Positions 33,682 to 42,622 are shown, counted from the first letter of the stretch. The stretch: 46,957 bases of DNA from Lachnospiraceae bacterium (GCA_017387565.1 JAFOEY010000008.1:1-46957), one strand, 5' to 3'. Notes: generated by a model not told the origin, from the sequence alone. Program-made: numbers and translations.

Positions 33682-34580
33682 TCATTCGATTGATTCTGTT
33701 TCTTCCGTTGAAATGATATCATCCTGCGAAGCAGTTTGGTCAGGCAAGGATGTATCATCCATACTATCCTGCATATTAGCCCGATCCATTGCCTTCATTT
33801 TTTCTGCTAAAGCCTGCTCGATCTGAGAAAACAGTTTTTCTTCAGCCGCAGGCTTAAGAATATATCCCGCCGGTTCCAATTCCAAAACAGCATAGATATG
33901 TGACTTATCCGTAACCCCTGTTAAAAACAGGACAGGTATATTCTTTGTATTCGGATTTTCTTTGATTTTAATAAAAGTCTCACGCCCATCCATACCCGGC
34001 ATTTCATAATCCAACAAAATAATATCCGGATTTTTTTCGGAATAAAATCCAGCGCCTTCTCTCCGGAGGTCGCAATAAAGACCTGATAACGCTTTTCCAG
34101 CAGATGTTTCATATTACGAAGCAGAAGCGGGTTGTCATCGATTACCATCACTCTTTTCTTTACCGCATCTTTTTTATCTCCGGCCTTTGAAGCTGATTTT
34201 TCCGCAAACTTTTCATCTTCTCCAATCACCTTGTAGCATGTGTTAACCAGCTTACTTTTTACAATCGGTCTTTTTAATAAAACGAAATTGGGAAATACTC
34301 TTTCATACTCGGACAAATGATTTTTTGCCGTTACGGTTTCAATAAAAACAATCGGCATTTTCGGCATCTTTTCCTTTAGCATGTCCAGAATTAGAACATC
34401 TTCTTTTCCATCGATTCCCTGCTGACTGATAACAAGTAAATCCGGCTGAAGAAGCTTTCTCATTTTCTTTATTGTTTCCAGATCAGCCTCACACATCTGT
34501 GTCTCAAATTCGTTGATCAGGCATTGATTAATATTCATCAGAACCGGATTCAATTCCCCGATAATTAATGCTTTTCTCAT
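33682..34580 (-). pseudogene. Double-receiver response regulator, frameshifted at an A7 run
   Basis: The upstream frame (34580-33921) encodes a degenerate receiver (residues 1-~120), a linker, and the start of a second receiver RVMVIDDNPLLLRNMKHLL. Translation then leaves frame at CCGAAAAAAATCC near 34030, where one extra A would give NPDIILLDYEMPGMDG, found in the second frame (34017-33682) with the phospho-Asp and the later LFLTG and KPA residues. Joined, it would be ~298 residues ending in an acidic tail (ISTEETESIE). It may be a sequencing error in a homopolymer, a true null mutation or a phase-variable site. It is convergent with the TraX gene, touching it end to end. Confidence 0.85.
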
Positions 34581-34717
34581 CCCGTATTACCTCGTTCTCC
34601 CCTCGAATAATAAAGAATACTTCAGGCATTCCCCTCTATCCATATGTTATCACAGAAATTCCAATCATGCACTAGGGGATTTTTGAATTACTCCTCTTCA
34701 ATCCGATTTTCACTCTC

Positions 34718-34782
34718 AAAAATGGTTTATATAAAAAATGGATATATATTAAAAATACAAAAATGGGTATATATTAAAAAAT
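34718..34782 (+). repeat. Three AAAAATGG-type iterons upstream of a small membrane protein
   Basis: AAAAATGG starts at 34718, 34734 and 34759; the last two extend as AAAAATGG(A/G)TATATATTAAAAA. They lie just upstream of the promoter at 34784-34812 and could be regulator sites, but AT-rich chance repetition is possible. Confidence 0.55.
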
Positions 34783-34783
34783 G

Positions 34784-34812
34784 TTGACGAATTAACCATT
34801 AACTTGTAACAT
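34784..34812 (+). promoter_or_regulatory. Predicted promoter of the small membrane-protein pair
   Basis: TTGACG (34784-34789), 17 bp, TAACAT (34807-34812), about 45 bp before ATG 34858. Confidence 0.55.
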
Positions 34813-34857
34813 TTAAGTATCATTAAAATATTTTTATGAAGGGAAAGGAAAACAAAA

Positions 34858-35307
34858 ATGGAAACCAACACAATTATTAAGAGAGCGAAAATATTAAACT
34901 ACGTAGAAATTGCTCTTACCGTAACACTCTTTGTTTTGTTCAAAGTTTTGAACACTGCTGCTACAAATGCCTCATTAGAGCAACTTGATTCTCTGATAAG
35001 TATCCAGAGAATCTGTCTTATCGTTAGTGCAATTATATCAATTGTAGTTATCATCTGCACAGCTGTCCTTATGTCTAAAAACCAGAAAAGAGTAAAAGGC
35101 TTAGGATTATTATTAGCTGCAGGTATTGTAACTCTTATCTTTTCAATACTCGGATTAATGATCGGTCTTGTTATTTGGATTTTATGCGGTATATCTCTTA
35201 ACAAACTGAAACAGAAAAAAGCCGAAGATCAGTTTGAAGCACAGTTGCAAAATGAAATGAATGTATCTAATTCGACAAATGATTATACACCGAATAATTT
35301 CCAATAG
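34858..35307 (+). CDS. Small membrane protein, unknown function
   Basis: 149 residues with four hydrophobic helices (about 14-33, 47-70, 80-95, 97-117) and a polar C-terminus ending in an Asn-rich tail (NSTNDYTPNNFQ). I recognise no family; the layout of four short helices with a basic loop resembles small stress or DUF4870-like membrane proteins. ATG 34858 has AAAGGA about 9 nt upstream. A second membrane protein begins 23 bp downstream on the same transcript, and a strong terminator follows both. Confidence 0.7.
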   Translation: METNTIIKRAKILNYVEIALTVTLFVLFKVLNTAATNASLEQLDSLISIQRICLIVSAIISIVVIICTAVLMSKNQKRVKGLGLLLAAGIVTLIFSILGLMIGLVIWILCGISLNKLKQKKAEDQFEAQLQNEMNVSNSTNDYTPNNFQ

Positions 35308-35330
35308 TCTTGACAACAAGAGGTACTAAT

Positions 35331-35876
35331 ATGGGAAAAACATTTGAATCTTATATTGATTTAAGTGGACCACTAAATATTGTTTCGATCGCTTTAAATG
35401 GTTTGTTAAAGATTAACGGACCACTTACGCAGGTGAGAAATCACTATCATATTGATGTAAAAAAAGAAATTAAAGGTTCACAGGATACTGAAATCCAAAT
35501 CATGTACAGCAATTTTTTTCAACATGTGAAGCATATGGATATCCGGCTCATGGAGCTAAATCCCTACCAAACCCGAATGACTTATGTTATTGAGAAAAAT
35601 GTGATGACTGTAGCTTTGATTTTTTTAATCATTTTTGACCTGTTGTTATCACTTCTCATTGGATTTTGTTTTTCACAGATTGGCGAAAGCTTTACTGCAC
35701 AGATACTTCTTTTTTCAGTTTCATATGCAATATTTTTTCTTATATTCGGTATTGCTCCGCTGATCTTTATTTTTGCAAAGACAGATGCTTCACTAAAAAA
35801 ACGGTTTGAGAATTATTTTATCGAAAGACTGGCATCTTATATGACAATTGTTCAGAAAAATCAATACCGGCAATAA
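35331..35876 (+). CDS. Membrane protein of unknown function
   Basis: 181 residues: a soluble N-terminal domain of about 90 residues (GKTFESYIDLSGPLNIVSIA; beta-rich pattern) followed by two transmembrane helices (~98-120 and ~128-150) and a helical tail. No family recognised. ATG 35331 has AGAGG 8 nt upstream; an in-frame ATG-like start at 35310 has none. It is cotranscribed with the small membrane protein before it. Confidence 0.68.
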   Translation: MGKTFESYIDLSGPLNIVSIALNGLLKINGPLTQVRNHYHIDVKKEIKGSQDTEIQIMYSNFFQHVKHMDIRLMELNPYQTRMTYVIEKNVMTVALIFLIIFDLLLSLLIGFCFSQIGESFTAQILLFSVSYAIFFLIFGIAPLIFIFAKTDASLKKRFENYFIERLASYMTIVQKNQYRQ

Positions 35877-35885
35877 ATATGCAAT

Positions 35886-35935
35886 AAAAAACCTCTTATT
35901 TGAACCGAAAACGGTAAAAATAAGAGGTTTTTTTT
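35886..35935 (+). terminator. Strong intrinsic terminator, bidirectional
   Basis: AAAAACCTCTTATTT (35887-35901) pairs with AAATAAGAGGTTTTT (35918-35932) and continues with Ts. It ends the two-gene membrane-protein transcript 10 bp after the stop. Confidence 0.93.
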
Positions 35936-36258
35936 AGCAAATAAAGCGTCCTTTATCGGCTTTCATATATTAGACGGTTGGGGAAGTGTAAAAATCTCAT
36001 TTATTCTCTATAAAGTTAATTTACTTATTTTAAGTTGCGGAATATTACCGAGAAAAGTATAATGTTTATATTAGAATTACTCTTACTTTTCGCAATTCTA
36101 CCACATTTGCAGTTTTTTGATAATTTATGGGAGAAATCAATGATTGCTTATGTGTAATAGGTCAATCTTTCCATGCAAATATGCTACAAACAGGAACAAT
36201 ATCTGTATTTTGACCTTATATATCATACATTCAGATAAATGAAGGGGGATAGACAACT
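35936..36258. other. Intergenic region before the GGDEF gene
   Basis: 323 bp without ORF. GGTCAA (~36160) and TTGACC (~36212) form a distant inverted pair; I do not see the conserved core of either c-di-GMP riboswitch class. No clear promoter. Confidence 0.4.
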
Positions 36259-37182
36259 ATGGATAAAAGCAGTTACGAAAAAAAGATACAGACCTTGGAA
36301 TCAGAAATTAAAATCATGAAAGAACGCTACCAGATCTTAGTTGAGACTACCACCGCCATTCTTTTTGAATATAAACCCGCTGAGGATAAGATGATTTTTA
36401 ATTATAACTTTCCCGACAACAAAAGCCGCAAAGAAATTGAAAACTATCATGATTATATGAAACATTCGCCCCTGGTTCATCCTGACCATCTCAAGAAATT
36501 TATGGATGTCTTAGACACAGCATCCAGGTTTCCGATACGCGGTGAATTGGAATATCTGAGTAAAGTCTCCACCGGAGAATTCGAATGGCACAAAACTTAC
36601 TATTCCAGTATTGCGGATTCAAACGGAAAAGTCATTAGCGTACTTGGGAAAATAGCAAACATTCACAAATTCGCTACGGAGCGTCAAAAAATGATTCATC
36701 GGGTTGAAACTGACTATCTGACCGGACTTTATAATAAAGGAACGGCTACCGAAAAGATTTCCAAGTGGCTTGTAACAAATCCCACTTCCGAATCACACCT
36801 TCTCATGATTGATCTGGATAATTTTAAAAGTATCAACGATCAACATGGTCACTCCTTTGGTGATGAAGTGTTGAGAGATACGGCATCGGTTTTAAATGAC
36901 TGCTTTAACGAAGATTGTCTCATTGCCCGTTTTGGCGGTGATGAATTTATTGTTTTTGTACAAGGAAAGTCCTCACGTCAGGTAGAAAGCCTTGCCGACA
37001 ATCTGATGCAAATGCTTTCCGAGCGGATTATCGGCCTGGATACTCCATTAAAATGCAGCATCGGCATTTCTTCCAGAGTATACAGACAGGATACCTTTGA
37101 GGATATGTTCAACCGCGCCGATTCGGCAATGTATGAAGCAAAGAAAAAAGGAAAAGGATGTTATGTAGGTGCCCAGGAATAG
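36259..37182 (+). CDS. PAS-GGDEF diguanylate cyclase
   Basis: 307 residues, cytoplasmic. An N-terminal coiled coil (1-28), a PAS-like sensor (~25-140; ILFEYKPAEDKMIFNYNF) and a GGDEF domain (~150-305) with TDYLTGLYNK, IDLDNFKSIND and intact active site RFGGDEF (226-230), so c-di-GMP synthesis is expected. The inhibitory RxxD site five residues before GGDEF is absent (NEDC instead), so product inhibition should be weak. ATG 36259 follows AAGGGGGA by 10 nt. A terminator overlaps the stop codon. Confidence 0.93.
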   Translation: MDKSSYEKKIQTLESEIKIMKERYQILVETTTAILFEYKPAEDKMIFNYNFPDNKSRKEIENYHDYMKHSPLVHPDHLKKFMDVLDTASRFPIRGELEYLSKVSTGEFEWHKTYYSSIADSNGKVISVLGKIANIHKFATERQKMIHRVETDYLTGLYNKGTATEKISKWLVTNPTSESHLLMIDLDNFKSINDQHGHSFGDEVLRDTASVLNDCFNEDCLIARFGGDEFIVFVQGKSSRQVESLADNLMQMLSERIIGLDTPLKCSIGISSRVYRQDTFEDMFNRADSAMYEAKKKGKGCYVGAQE

Positions 37183-37195
37183 GGCACCTATTTTT
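37166..37195 (+). terminator. Intrinsic terminator overlapping the GGDEF stop codon
   Basis: TAGGTGCCC (37166-37174) and GGGCACCTA (37182-37190) form a perfect 9 bp stem followed by TTTTT. The left arm codes the last residues of the GGDEF protein, so the terminator is partly coding. Confidence 0.93.
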
Positions 37196-37286
37196 AATCC
37201 TTTTTGCGAAAAGGTATCGTAATATCCCTTTAGATAAATCACAACAATAATCACAGGCAATATGTAGGTCATATGCTAAAAAGACA

Positions 37287-39215
37287 TCAAGGCTTTTCAA
37301 TAATAATAAAGCAATTGCTATCCGGATAATCAATCAGTTCCTTCTTTTCATTCATCAGGGTAATCATGGGCTCTAAATGTACCTGATAATCTTTTTCAAA
37401 ATAAGACTCCGCAACAAGAATTTTTGCCCCCAGCTCACGAAAGAAAGAAACAAACTCTTCAATCGTAAAATATCCAAACTGTTCCTTCACTTCATTAAAA
37501 TAGCTTTCCGGTCCCCATGTTAGTGTATACATAAATTCCCGAATAAAATTAATGTCAGCCGAAACAAGGGCACCTTCTTGTGTATTCTCTATCGTAATAT
37601 TGTCTCTGTCATACTCTTTCAATCCCTTAAAATCACGACAATAATTGTCAAAGAACTCTTTTGCTTCCGGCGTTTTGATTCGTAATAAACAAGTTTCAGA
37701 AGATGCCGTTTTAACCCCATCTCTGATTAAGATTCTTCCACCCGAAACAATGGATTCATAAGCATTTTTTAAGGCTTTCTTTACAGATTCTATGTCAAAC
37801 TTGCCATTTTCACCATCTGTATAAGAATAAATCTCATGAAGAATGGAGCTGAAAATAATGGTTGAGCAGGGGCTAAAACAAGAAACAACAAAATTGTGCT
37901 CTTCCACTTCCCACGAATGTTTTTCGTTTGCTTTTTTCTTTTTTAATGTCTCAATAACAGCCGAAGACACATCGGTTCCAATAATTGTTTTATTCGGATA
38001 TCTTTCCTCTAACAAATTCAGTAATATTCCTGATCCGGAACCCACATCAACCAGCCTGTCACCTTTTACATAGTTAATCAAATCGCCCTTTCTGCTGGAT
38101 GAAATATCATTCATCGTATCAAGATAGGATTCTTCATTATTTAACCGGTCAAATATATCATGTCTGAAATCAAAGAAATCAAAAAGCATAACGATTGCCT
38201 GTTCATAGTTGATATCCCCGGAAAGCTCTGCTTCATCACAAAATTCCACAAGTTTTTCACATGTTTTACTTAGTTTGAAATCAACAAACAACACATCGTC
38301 TTCTACAGAAAACAGAATATCAATATGTTTATTTGATCCTGTTTTTATAAAACTTTCTACTATTCTTTTTTTATAAATATTGATATGCTTCTTACCTTTA
38401 TAGTCATAGTACAGATAATCCGCTATTCTTTTGAAGTTGATATCAAAAACCGTATCGTATTTTGCTGCCTCTTCAATCGCCAGCTCCATAATCGCCGAAA
38501 ATACAGTATCAGAAAAAGTTTCAAGCGCTACATGAGGAAACCAGAAACTGTATTTTTCTGCGTCTTTGATTACTTCAGAACTAAAATCAGACTTGATTTC
38601 ACGAAATCTTTCAGCCAGAGAAAAGGATACTTTTTTATCCGGAAGCTGATGTATGATATTGCAAACCTTATCCTTTATTGACAACCAGAGTTGCTCATCA
38701 ACCCCAAAGATAACTGCTCCAACAAGATTTTCGAACATGGCAAATATCTCATTCGGTTCATATTTGCATCCATAATTTCCATACAATAAGTCGTCGTATA
38801 GCTTGTATACAGGCGCAAATGCCGTCTCAGATATTTCTCCTCTTAAATATTGACCAATGGTTCCATGAATTTTTATCATATCTGACACAATATTTTTCAT
38901 ACTGTCATTATCATCAGAATAAAGTTCATAGATATCTGCGGAACCAAGATTATGGATAGAAAGATTAAATCCCTTTTCTTTCCAATCGTTTCTTCTCGAT
39001 TCATTTCCGCACTTGGCTACTTCCGACCATTGCAGTGTTCTTCTGACCATAAGGTTAAGCGGCGTGTCTTTTCCATATGTAATCAAGTATTCCAGCGTGC
39101 GAAACACATATTCAAGCGTTTCTAATCCATTGATTTCTCCAAGAGAATCCACTCTTTCCAGATTTATTTCTTTGTTACCTTCAACTAATAATTGAAACCA
39201 TTTTTCTTTTTTCAT
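37287..39215 (-). CDS. Large protein with C-terminal SAM methyltransferase domain
   Basis: A 642-residue cytoplasmic protein. The class I methyltransferase domain begins near residue 380 with motif I LVDVGSGSGILL (388-399), acidic motif II in IIGTDVSS (~412) and motif IV-like IIFSSILHEIYSYT. The first ~370 residues are unassigned; SIHNLGSADIYELYS (~86) and IHGTIGQYLRGE (~116) contain spaced histidines that recall HD-domain hydrolases, but I am not confident. ATG 39215 follows GGAGGAA by 5 nt; an upstream start at 39266 is rejected. It lies between the GGDEF terminator and the GNAT gene, 57 bp downstream of the GNAT gene. The substrate is unknown. Confidence 0.72.
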   Translation of the reverse strand: MKKEKWFQLLVEGNKEINLERVDSLGEINGLETLEYVFRTLEYLITYGKDTPLNLMVRRTLQWSEVAKCGNESRRNDWKEKGFNLSIHNLGSADIYELYSDDNDSMKNIVSDMIKIHGTIGQYLRGEISETAFAPVYKLYDDLLYGNYGCKYEPNEIFAMFENLVGAVIFGVDEQLWLSIKDKVCNIIHQLPDKKVSFSLAERFREIKSDFSSEVIKDAEKYSFWFPHVALETFSDTVFSAIMELAIEEAAKYDTVFDINFKRIADYLYYDYKGKKHINIYKKRIVESFIKTGSNKHIDILFSVEDDVLFVDFKLSKTCEKLVEFCDEAELSGDINYEQAIVMLFDFFDFRHDIFDRLNNEESYLDTMNDISSSRKGDLINYVKGDRLVDVGSGSGILLNLLEERYPNKTIIGTDVSSAVIETLKKKKANEKHSWEVEEHNFVVSCFSPCSTIIFSSILHEIYSYTDGENGKFDIESVKKALKNAYESIVSGGRILIRDGVKTASSETCLLRIKTPEAKEFFDNYCRDFKGLKEYDRDNITIENTQEGALVSADINFIREFMYTLTWGPESYFNEVKEQFGYFTIEEFVSFFRELGAKILVAESYFEKDYQVHLEPMITLMNEKKELIDYPDSNCFIIIEKP

Positions 39216-39272
39216 GTTTCCTCCACTTTTTACGCATCTGTCAATGCCCCTTAAGTCTAATCTCAATATGAT

Positions 39273-39845
39273 TCAATGCAGTTCATCCCCCTGATCATCA
39301 AGCACCTCAGAAAGCTTTAGCGGTTTATGGAGTTCTCCTTCAAGTGGTCCAATCTGCTTTACCATCCATCTGATGCCACGCCATTTTCCTAGTTTATAGC
39401 CTGCATTTTCAAAATGTCCCACCTCAGAAAAGCCAAGACTTTTATGAAATCCAATACTTGCTTCATTTGTATCTACTAACACACCGTAAATATATCGATA
39501 TCCCTGTTTCACTAATATTCTTACAAACTCCTTGTAAAGCGCTGATGCAATCCCTTTTCTTCTTGGTGCATCCGGCGCAAGCACAATTGTCCACTCTACA
39601 TTCCACTGATAAGCATCATGCGGCCGAAGCGCTGAGCCGTATACATATCCAAGTACTTTCCCATCTTCATCTTCTGCAAGAAGAAAAGGATATTTTTCAA
39701 GTGTATCGACAATTTTTTGACGATATGATTCTACATCCGGATTATCAACGGTAAATGTAACATAATCGAGCGGAACATATGATCCATAAATATCATGAAC
39801 CACCTGCGCATCATTTTCAGTTGCCAGTCTAATCTTGTATGACAT
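39273..39845 (-). CDS. GNAT N-acetyltransferase, phosphinothricin-acetyltransferase-like
   Basis: 190 residues. The acetyl-CoA loop is RRKGIASALY (~106-115), with the preceding strand WTIVLAPDAP. NEASIGFHKSLGFSEVGHF and the YKLGKWRGIRWM end are characteristic of the Pat/Bar and MnaT group that acetylates phosphinothricin, methionine sulfone or similar amino acids. ATG 39845 has AAAGGA 8 nt upstream. It is divergent from the AAC(3)-like gene. Function in detoxification is likely; the true substrate is not known. Confidence 0.9.
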   Translation of the reverse strand: MSYKIRLATENDAQVVHDIYGSYVPLDYVTFTVDNPDVESYRQKIVDTLEKYPFLLAEDEDGKVLGYVYGSALRPHDAYQWNVEWTIVLAPDAPRRKGIASALYKEFVRILVKQGYRYIYGVLVDTNEASIGFHKSLGFSEVGHFENAGYKLGKWRGIRWMVKQIGPLEGELHKPLKLSEVLDDQGDELH

Positions 39846-40046
39846 ATCAATTCTTCCTTTCATCGCTTTTTATCCGATTAAACCTTCATGTCATCTGCTC
39901 TTTTTTATTCATTATACCACATTTTTTGTTCATGTTGTATAAATCCAAGCCTGCAAATTTGGATGTGGTTACGCGTTTAACCTTTGAAACTATGTGTCCC
40001 AGCAATTACAATATAAGTAACACATCTTATCTAAGGAGGTACCAAC

Positions 40047-41225
40047 ATGAAAGTGGTAATCAAAGAGGATATTATAAAGGAATTAAAGCGTGTAGGACTT
40101 GAAAAAAATGACGTGGTCATGGTTCATACATCATTAAAAAATATGGGCTACGTCTGCGGTGGAGCCCAAACGATAATAGAAGCGTTATTAGAAGTAGTCG
40201 GTGAAGAAGGTACAATCATGATGCCCACACAATCATGGAGAAATCTGGATCCAGAAGACGGTGTTCATTGGGAGGCAGATAAAAATGACTGGCAGTTAAT
40301 TCGCGATAACCTGCCGGCATATGACAAAAACATAACCCCCACAAACACCATGGGAGCGGTAGCAGAAATGTTCCGAAAGTGGCCCGGAAGCATTCGGAGC
40401 GATCACCCGGCCAGATCAGTATGTGCCCTTGGAAAGTATGCGCATTACCTGACAAAAGACCATGACCTTTCCAATATTTTTGGTGATGGATCGCCCATCG
40501 CCAGACTGTATGAATTAGACGGAAAAGTATTACTTTTGGGAGTCGGATATGACAAAAATACATCCATACATTTAGCTGATGCCAGAGCACAGTATCCCGG
40601 AAAACATGACTGTACAGAATATAGTGCCATCATGGAAAATGGCAAACGAGTTTGGAAAAAATATGACACCTTATTTGTAGACGGTGAGGATTTTGAAGAA
40701 ATCGGAAGCGCATTTGAAGAGGAACATCCGGTCAGCAAAGGAACTATTGGCAAGGCTGATATAAGACTCATGAAACAACGCGATATTGTGGATTACGCGG
40801 TGAAATGGATAGAAAAGAATCGAAAAAACCTGTCTCCAACAGAAATCGTAGTAAAGTTTTTTGAAGACGGCTATACCAACCATAACTATGACTATATCAT
40901 GGGCTGTATGGCAGAGAATTACATCGACCATAGTCCGGCTGGCGCCAGAAGCAATGCGGACGCCGTTGGCATTTTGAAAATCGTTGCCGAACAGTTCTCC
41001 AATCTGACGGTAAAAGTGCTGGATGTTTTTGCTGAAGGAGGCATGGTTGCCACCCGCATTCTCTATGATGGCATCCACACCGGCACCTGCATGGGTATCC
41101 CGGCAACCGGAAAGCATATTACCTTCGAAGCTTTAGAAAACTTCAAGGTTGAAAACGGTAAAATCACGGAATCCTGGGGCTACTGGCCGGATAAAGAAAT
41201 TGAGCAAAAACTGAAAGCGGAATAA
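40047..41225 (+). CDS. AAC(3)-type acetyltransferase fused to a SnoaL-like domain
   Basis: 392 residues. Residues 1-~265 match the aminoglycoside 3-N-acetyltransferase (YokD-like) family: VVMVHTSLKNMGYVCGG, GTIMMPTQSW, MGAVAEMFRKWPGSIRSDHP and LLLGVGYDKNTSIHLAD. Residues ~270-392 are a SnoaL/ester-cyclase-like fold: FFEDGYTNHNYDYIMGCM, YIDHSPAG, GIPATGKHITFEALENFKV. The fusion is in one open frame with no stop and a strong AAGGAGG before ATG 40047. Normal AAC(3) proteins end after the first part. The family includes members with other substrates, so antibiotic resistance should not be assumed. Confidence 0.88.
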   Translation: MKVVIKEDIIKELKRVGLEKNDVVMVHTSLKNMGYVCGGAQTIIEALLEVVGEEGTIMMPTQSWRNLDPEDGVHWEADKNDWQLIRDNLPAYDKNITPTNTMGAVAEMFRKWPGSIRSDHPARSVCALGKYAHYLTKDHDLSNIFGDGSPIARLYELDGKVLLLGVGYDKNTSIHLADARAQYPGKHDCTEYSAIMENGKRVWKKYDTLFVDGEDFEEIGSAFEEEHPVSKGTIGKADIRLMKQRDIVDYAVKWIEKNRKNLSPTEIVVKFFEDGYTNHNYDYIMGCMAENYIDHSPAGARSNADAVGILKIVAEQFSNLTVKVLDVFAEGGMVATRILYDGIHTGTCMGIPATGKHITFEALENFKVENGKITESWGYWPDKEIEQKLKAE

Positions 41226-41255
41226 GAATAGTTTCACATACTCAATTAAAAAGAT

Positions 41256-41298
41256 ATCGCTGCACGATAGCCTTGAAAAGCTGTGGTGCAGCGATTTT
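41256..41298 (+). terminator. Intrinsic terminator after the AAC(3)-SnoaL gene
   Basis: ATCGCTGCAC (41256-41265) pairs with GTGCAGCGAT (41286-41295), with AGC/GCT inside, then TTTT. A second small hairpin, AACAGTG-AAAA-CACTGTT, follows at 41304-41321. Confidence 0.92.
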
Positions 41299-41349
41299 GT
41301 TCGAACAGTGAAAACACTGTTACCAAATATCTTGAATGATGTATATTTA

Positions 41350-42035
41350 TCAAAAGGCAGCACTCTGTTTTAACCAACAAAATGCAGCAAGGACGGCGAT
41401 CACCATAAATATGATTCCAAGGATAGTCACCGTTACAGAGTGCACCGGTATCCATCCTTCCTCAGGATGTTCGGGATTTATTTTAATCTCATAATATTCA
41501 TTGAGAACAGGAGGCTTGACATTCGAAGAGAAATTGGATGCATAAATATATTCACGACCATTGTAATAATATTTATAAACCGGGGAATACATCTCTTCTA
41601 CGGGATCTTCTCTTAAATCAATACATTGCGCCTGAACAATACAGGTGCAGTTTTCTATTTTCTTTTTTCGATAAAGTATAGAACCAAGAAACATACCGAT
41701 ACCAATGCAGAAAACGATGCCATAAAGGCAATAGGAATAATCTGATCTATATTTTTTCGAATTTTTTCCAAAAAAGAAAAATCCCAAATGAATGAAGCAG
41801 AAATAAGCATGACAACAGCTCCTGCAAAAGGAAATATTAAAAGAAAGCCATTTTCCAGCTTAAGTCCATTTGTAAAAATCCCCAATGTACCAATAAAAAA
41901 GAATATTGCCCCTACAATAAAGACACTCATTAATGGTTTGGTTTGTGAAAAGTAAACCATACCACCCATCGCTGATAAAAATAGAATGACAAGAACATTA
42001 TTGACGATTTTCTTTAATCCGGAATTATCTTTCAT
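41350..42035 (-). pseudogene. Membrane protein (DUF3592-like) split by a frameshift at an A run
   Basis: The first frame (42035-41655) encodes a four-helix membrane segment ending VLYFIEKRK and a stop. The second (through 41350) resumes with RKKKIENCTCIVQAQCIDL and continues with a soluble beta domain (PVYKYYYNGREYIYASN) and a final helix. Both read across CGAAAAAAGAAAATAG near 41660, so a one-base indel in the A run is the simplest explanation; joined they make ~225 residues, a layout seen in DUF3592-like membrane proteins. As above, a sequencing error is possible. The start is ATG 42035. Confidence 0.75.
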
Positions 42036-42160
42036 AATTTTCTTCCTTACAGTTTTTATAGGTCATTTGACACTATCCAATTTTCGACCTTATATAAAAC
42101 ATAATGATACCATACTATTGTCAAGATAATATCCCATTCATGTAAAGCATATGTAAAATT

Positions 42161-42523
42161 TTATACAGGCGTTCCTACTTCAATTAAATTACCATCTAAA
42201 TCATAAAAACGGATTACTTTTTGTCCCCAGCTATGCTTCACAAGTCGATTGACATATTGAATTGAAGGATATAATTGATCCAGTTTCTCAATAAATGCTT
42301 CTATATCCTGTTCTTCAAAATACAGTTCACAAGAATTACTTTTCGGAATAATATCCTTCTCCAAAAACTTCTTCCATATTTTTTCATCCTGAAGTACAAG
42401 ACCTTCCGTTAAAATCATGTTGCCATCATTATCAAGCACCATATCAAGCCCGAACAAGTCATGATAAAACTGTTTCGATTTTTCAATATCTTTAACAACA
42501 ATCAATATGTTCTTTAATTTCAT
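42161..42523 (-). CDS. VOC-family protein (glyoxalase/bleomycin-resistance fold)
   Basis: 120 residues, cytoplasmic. Begins MKLKNILIVVKDIEKSKQFY, the typical first beta-alpha of the paired betaalphabetabetabeta fold, with YHDLFGLDMVLDNDGNMIL and a second half ending KVIRFYDLDGNLIEVGTPV, where the E of LIEVG is a likely metal ligand. ATG 42523 has AGGAG 8 nt upstream; the longer reading frame start is rejected. Substrate is unknown; the fold covers dioxygenases, glyoxalases and drug-binding proteins. Confidence 0.93.
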   Translation of the reverse strand: MKLKNILIVVKDIEKSKQFYHDLFGLDMVLDNDGNMILTEGLVLQDEKIWKKFLEKDIIPKSNSCELYFEEQDIEAFIEKLDQLYPSIQYVNRLVKHSWGQKVIRFYDLDGNLIEVGTPV

Positions 42524-42575
42524 TGTCAAATCTCCTGATTTTTTCTTGTGCAAGTTTTCAAGTTCCTATAACTTA

Positions 42576-42612
42576 AAAATCCCGGAACGCCCATTTTACA
42601 AGGGTCTCCGGG
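42576..42612 (-). terminator. Probable ancestral terminator of tRNA-Gly, now displaced
   Basis: CCCGGA (42581-42586) pairs with TCCGGG (42607-42612); in the minus direction the stem is followed by ATTTTT. It lies just outside the left attachment site, at the position that would directly follow the tRNA 3' end if the mobile element were absent. Confidence 0.75.
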
Positions 42613-42622
42613 AAATAAAAAA

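Noticed and set aside
34010-34045. Programmed -1 frameshift in the double-receiver gene
   Set aside because: The A7 run is not in the A-AAA-AAG phase relative to the reading frame and no stimulatory hairpin is evident; an indel is simpler.
35936-36258. c-di-GMP riboswitch before the GGDEF gene
   Set aside because: Neither riboswitch class core could be traced; only a distant GGTCAA/TTGACC pair is visible.
40671-41117. 148-codon minus-strand frame
   Set aside because: Antisense shadow of the AAC(3)-SnoaL fusion gene, which has a strong ribosome site and domain matches.
41655-41675. Programmed -1 frameshift in the split membrane protein
   Set aside because: The AAAAAAG heptamer is out of phase for slippage from the upstream frame.
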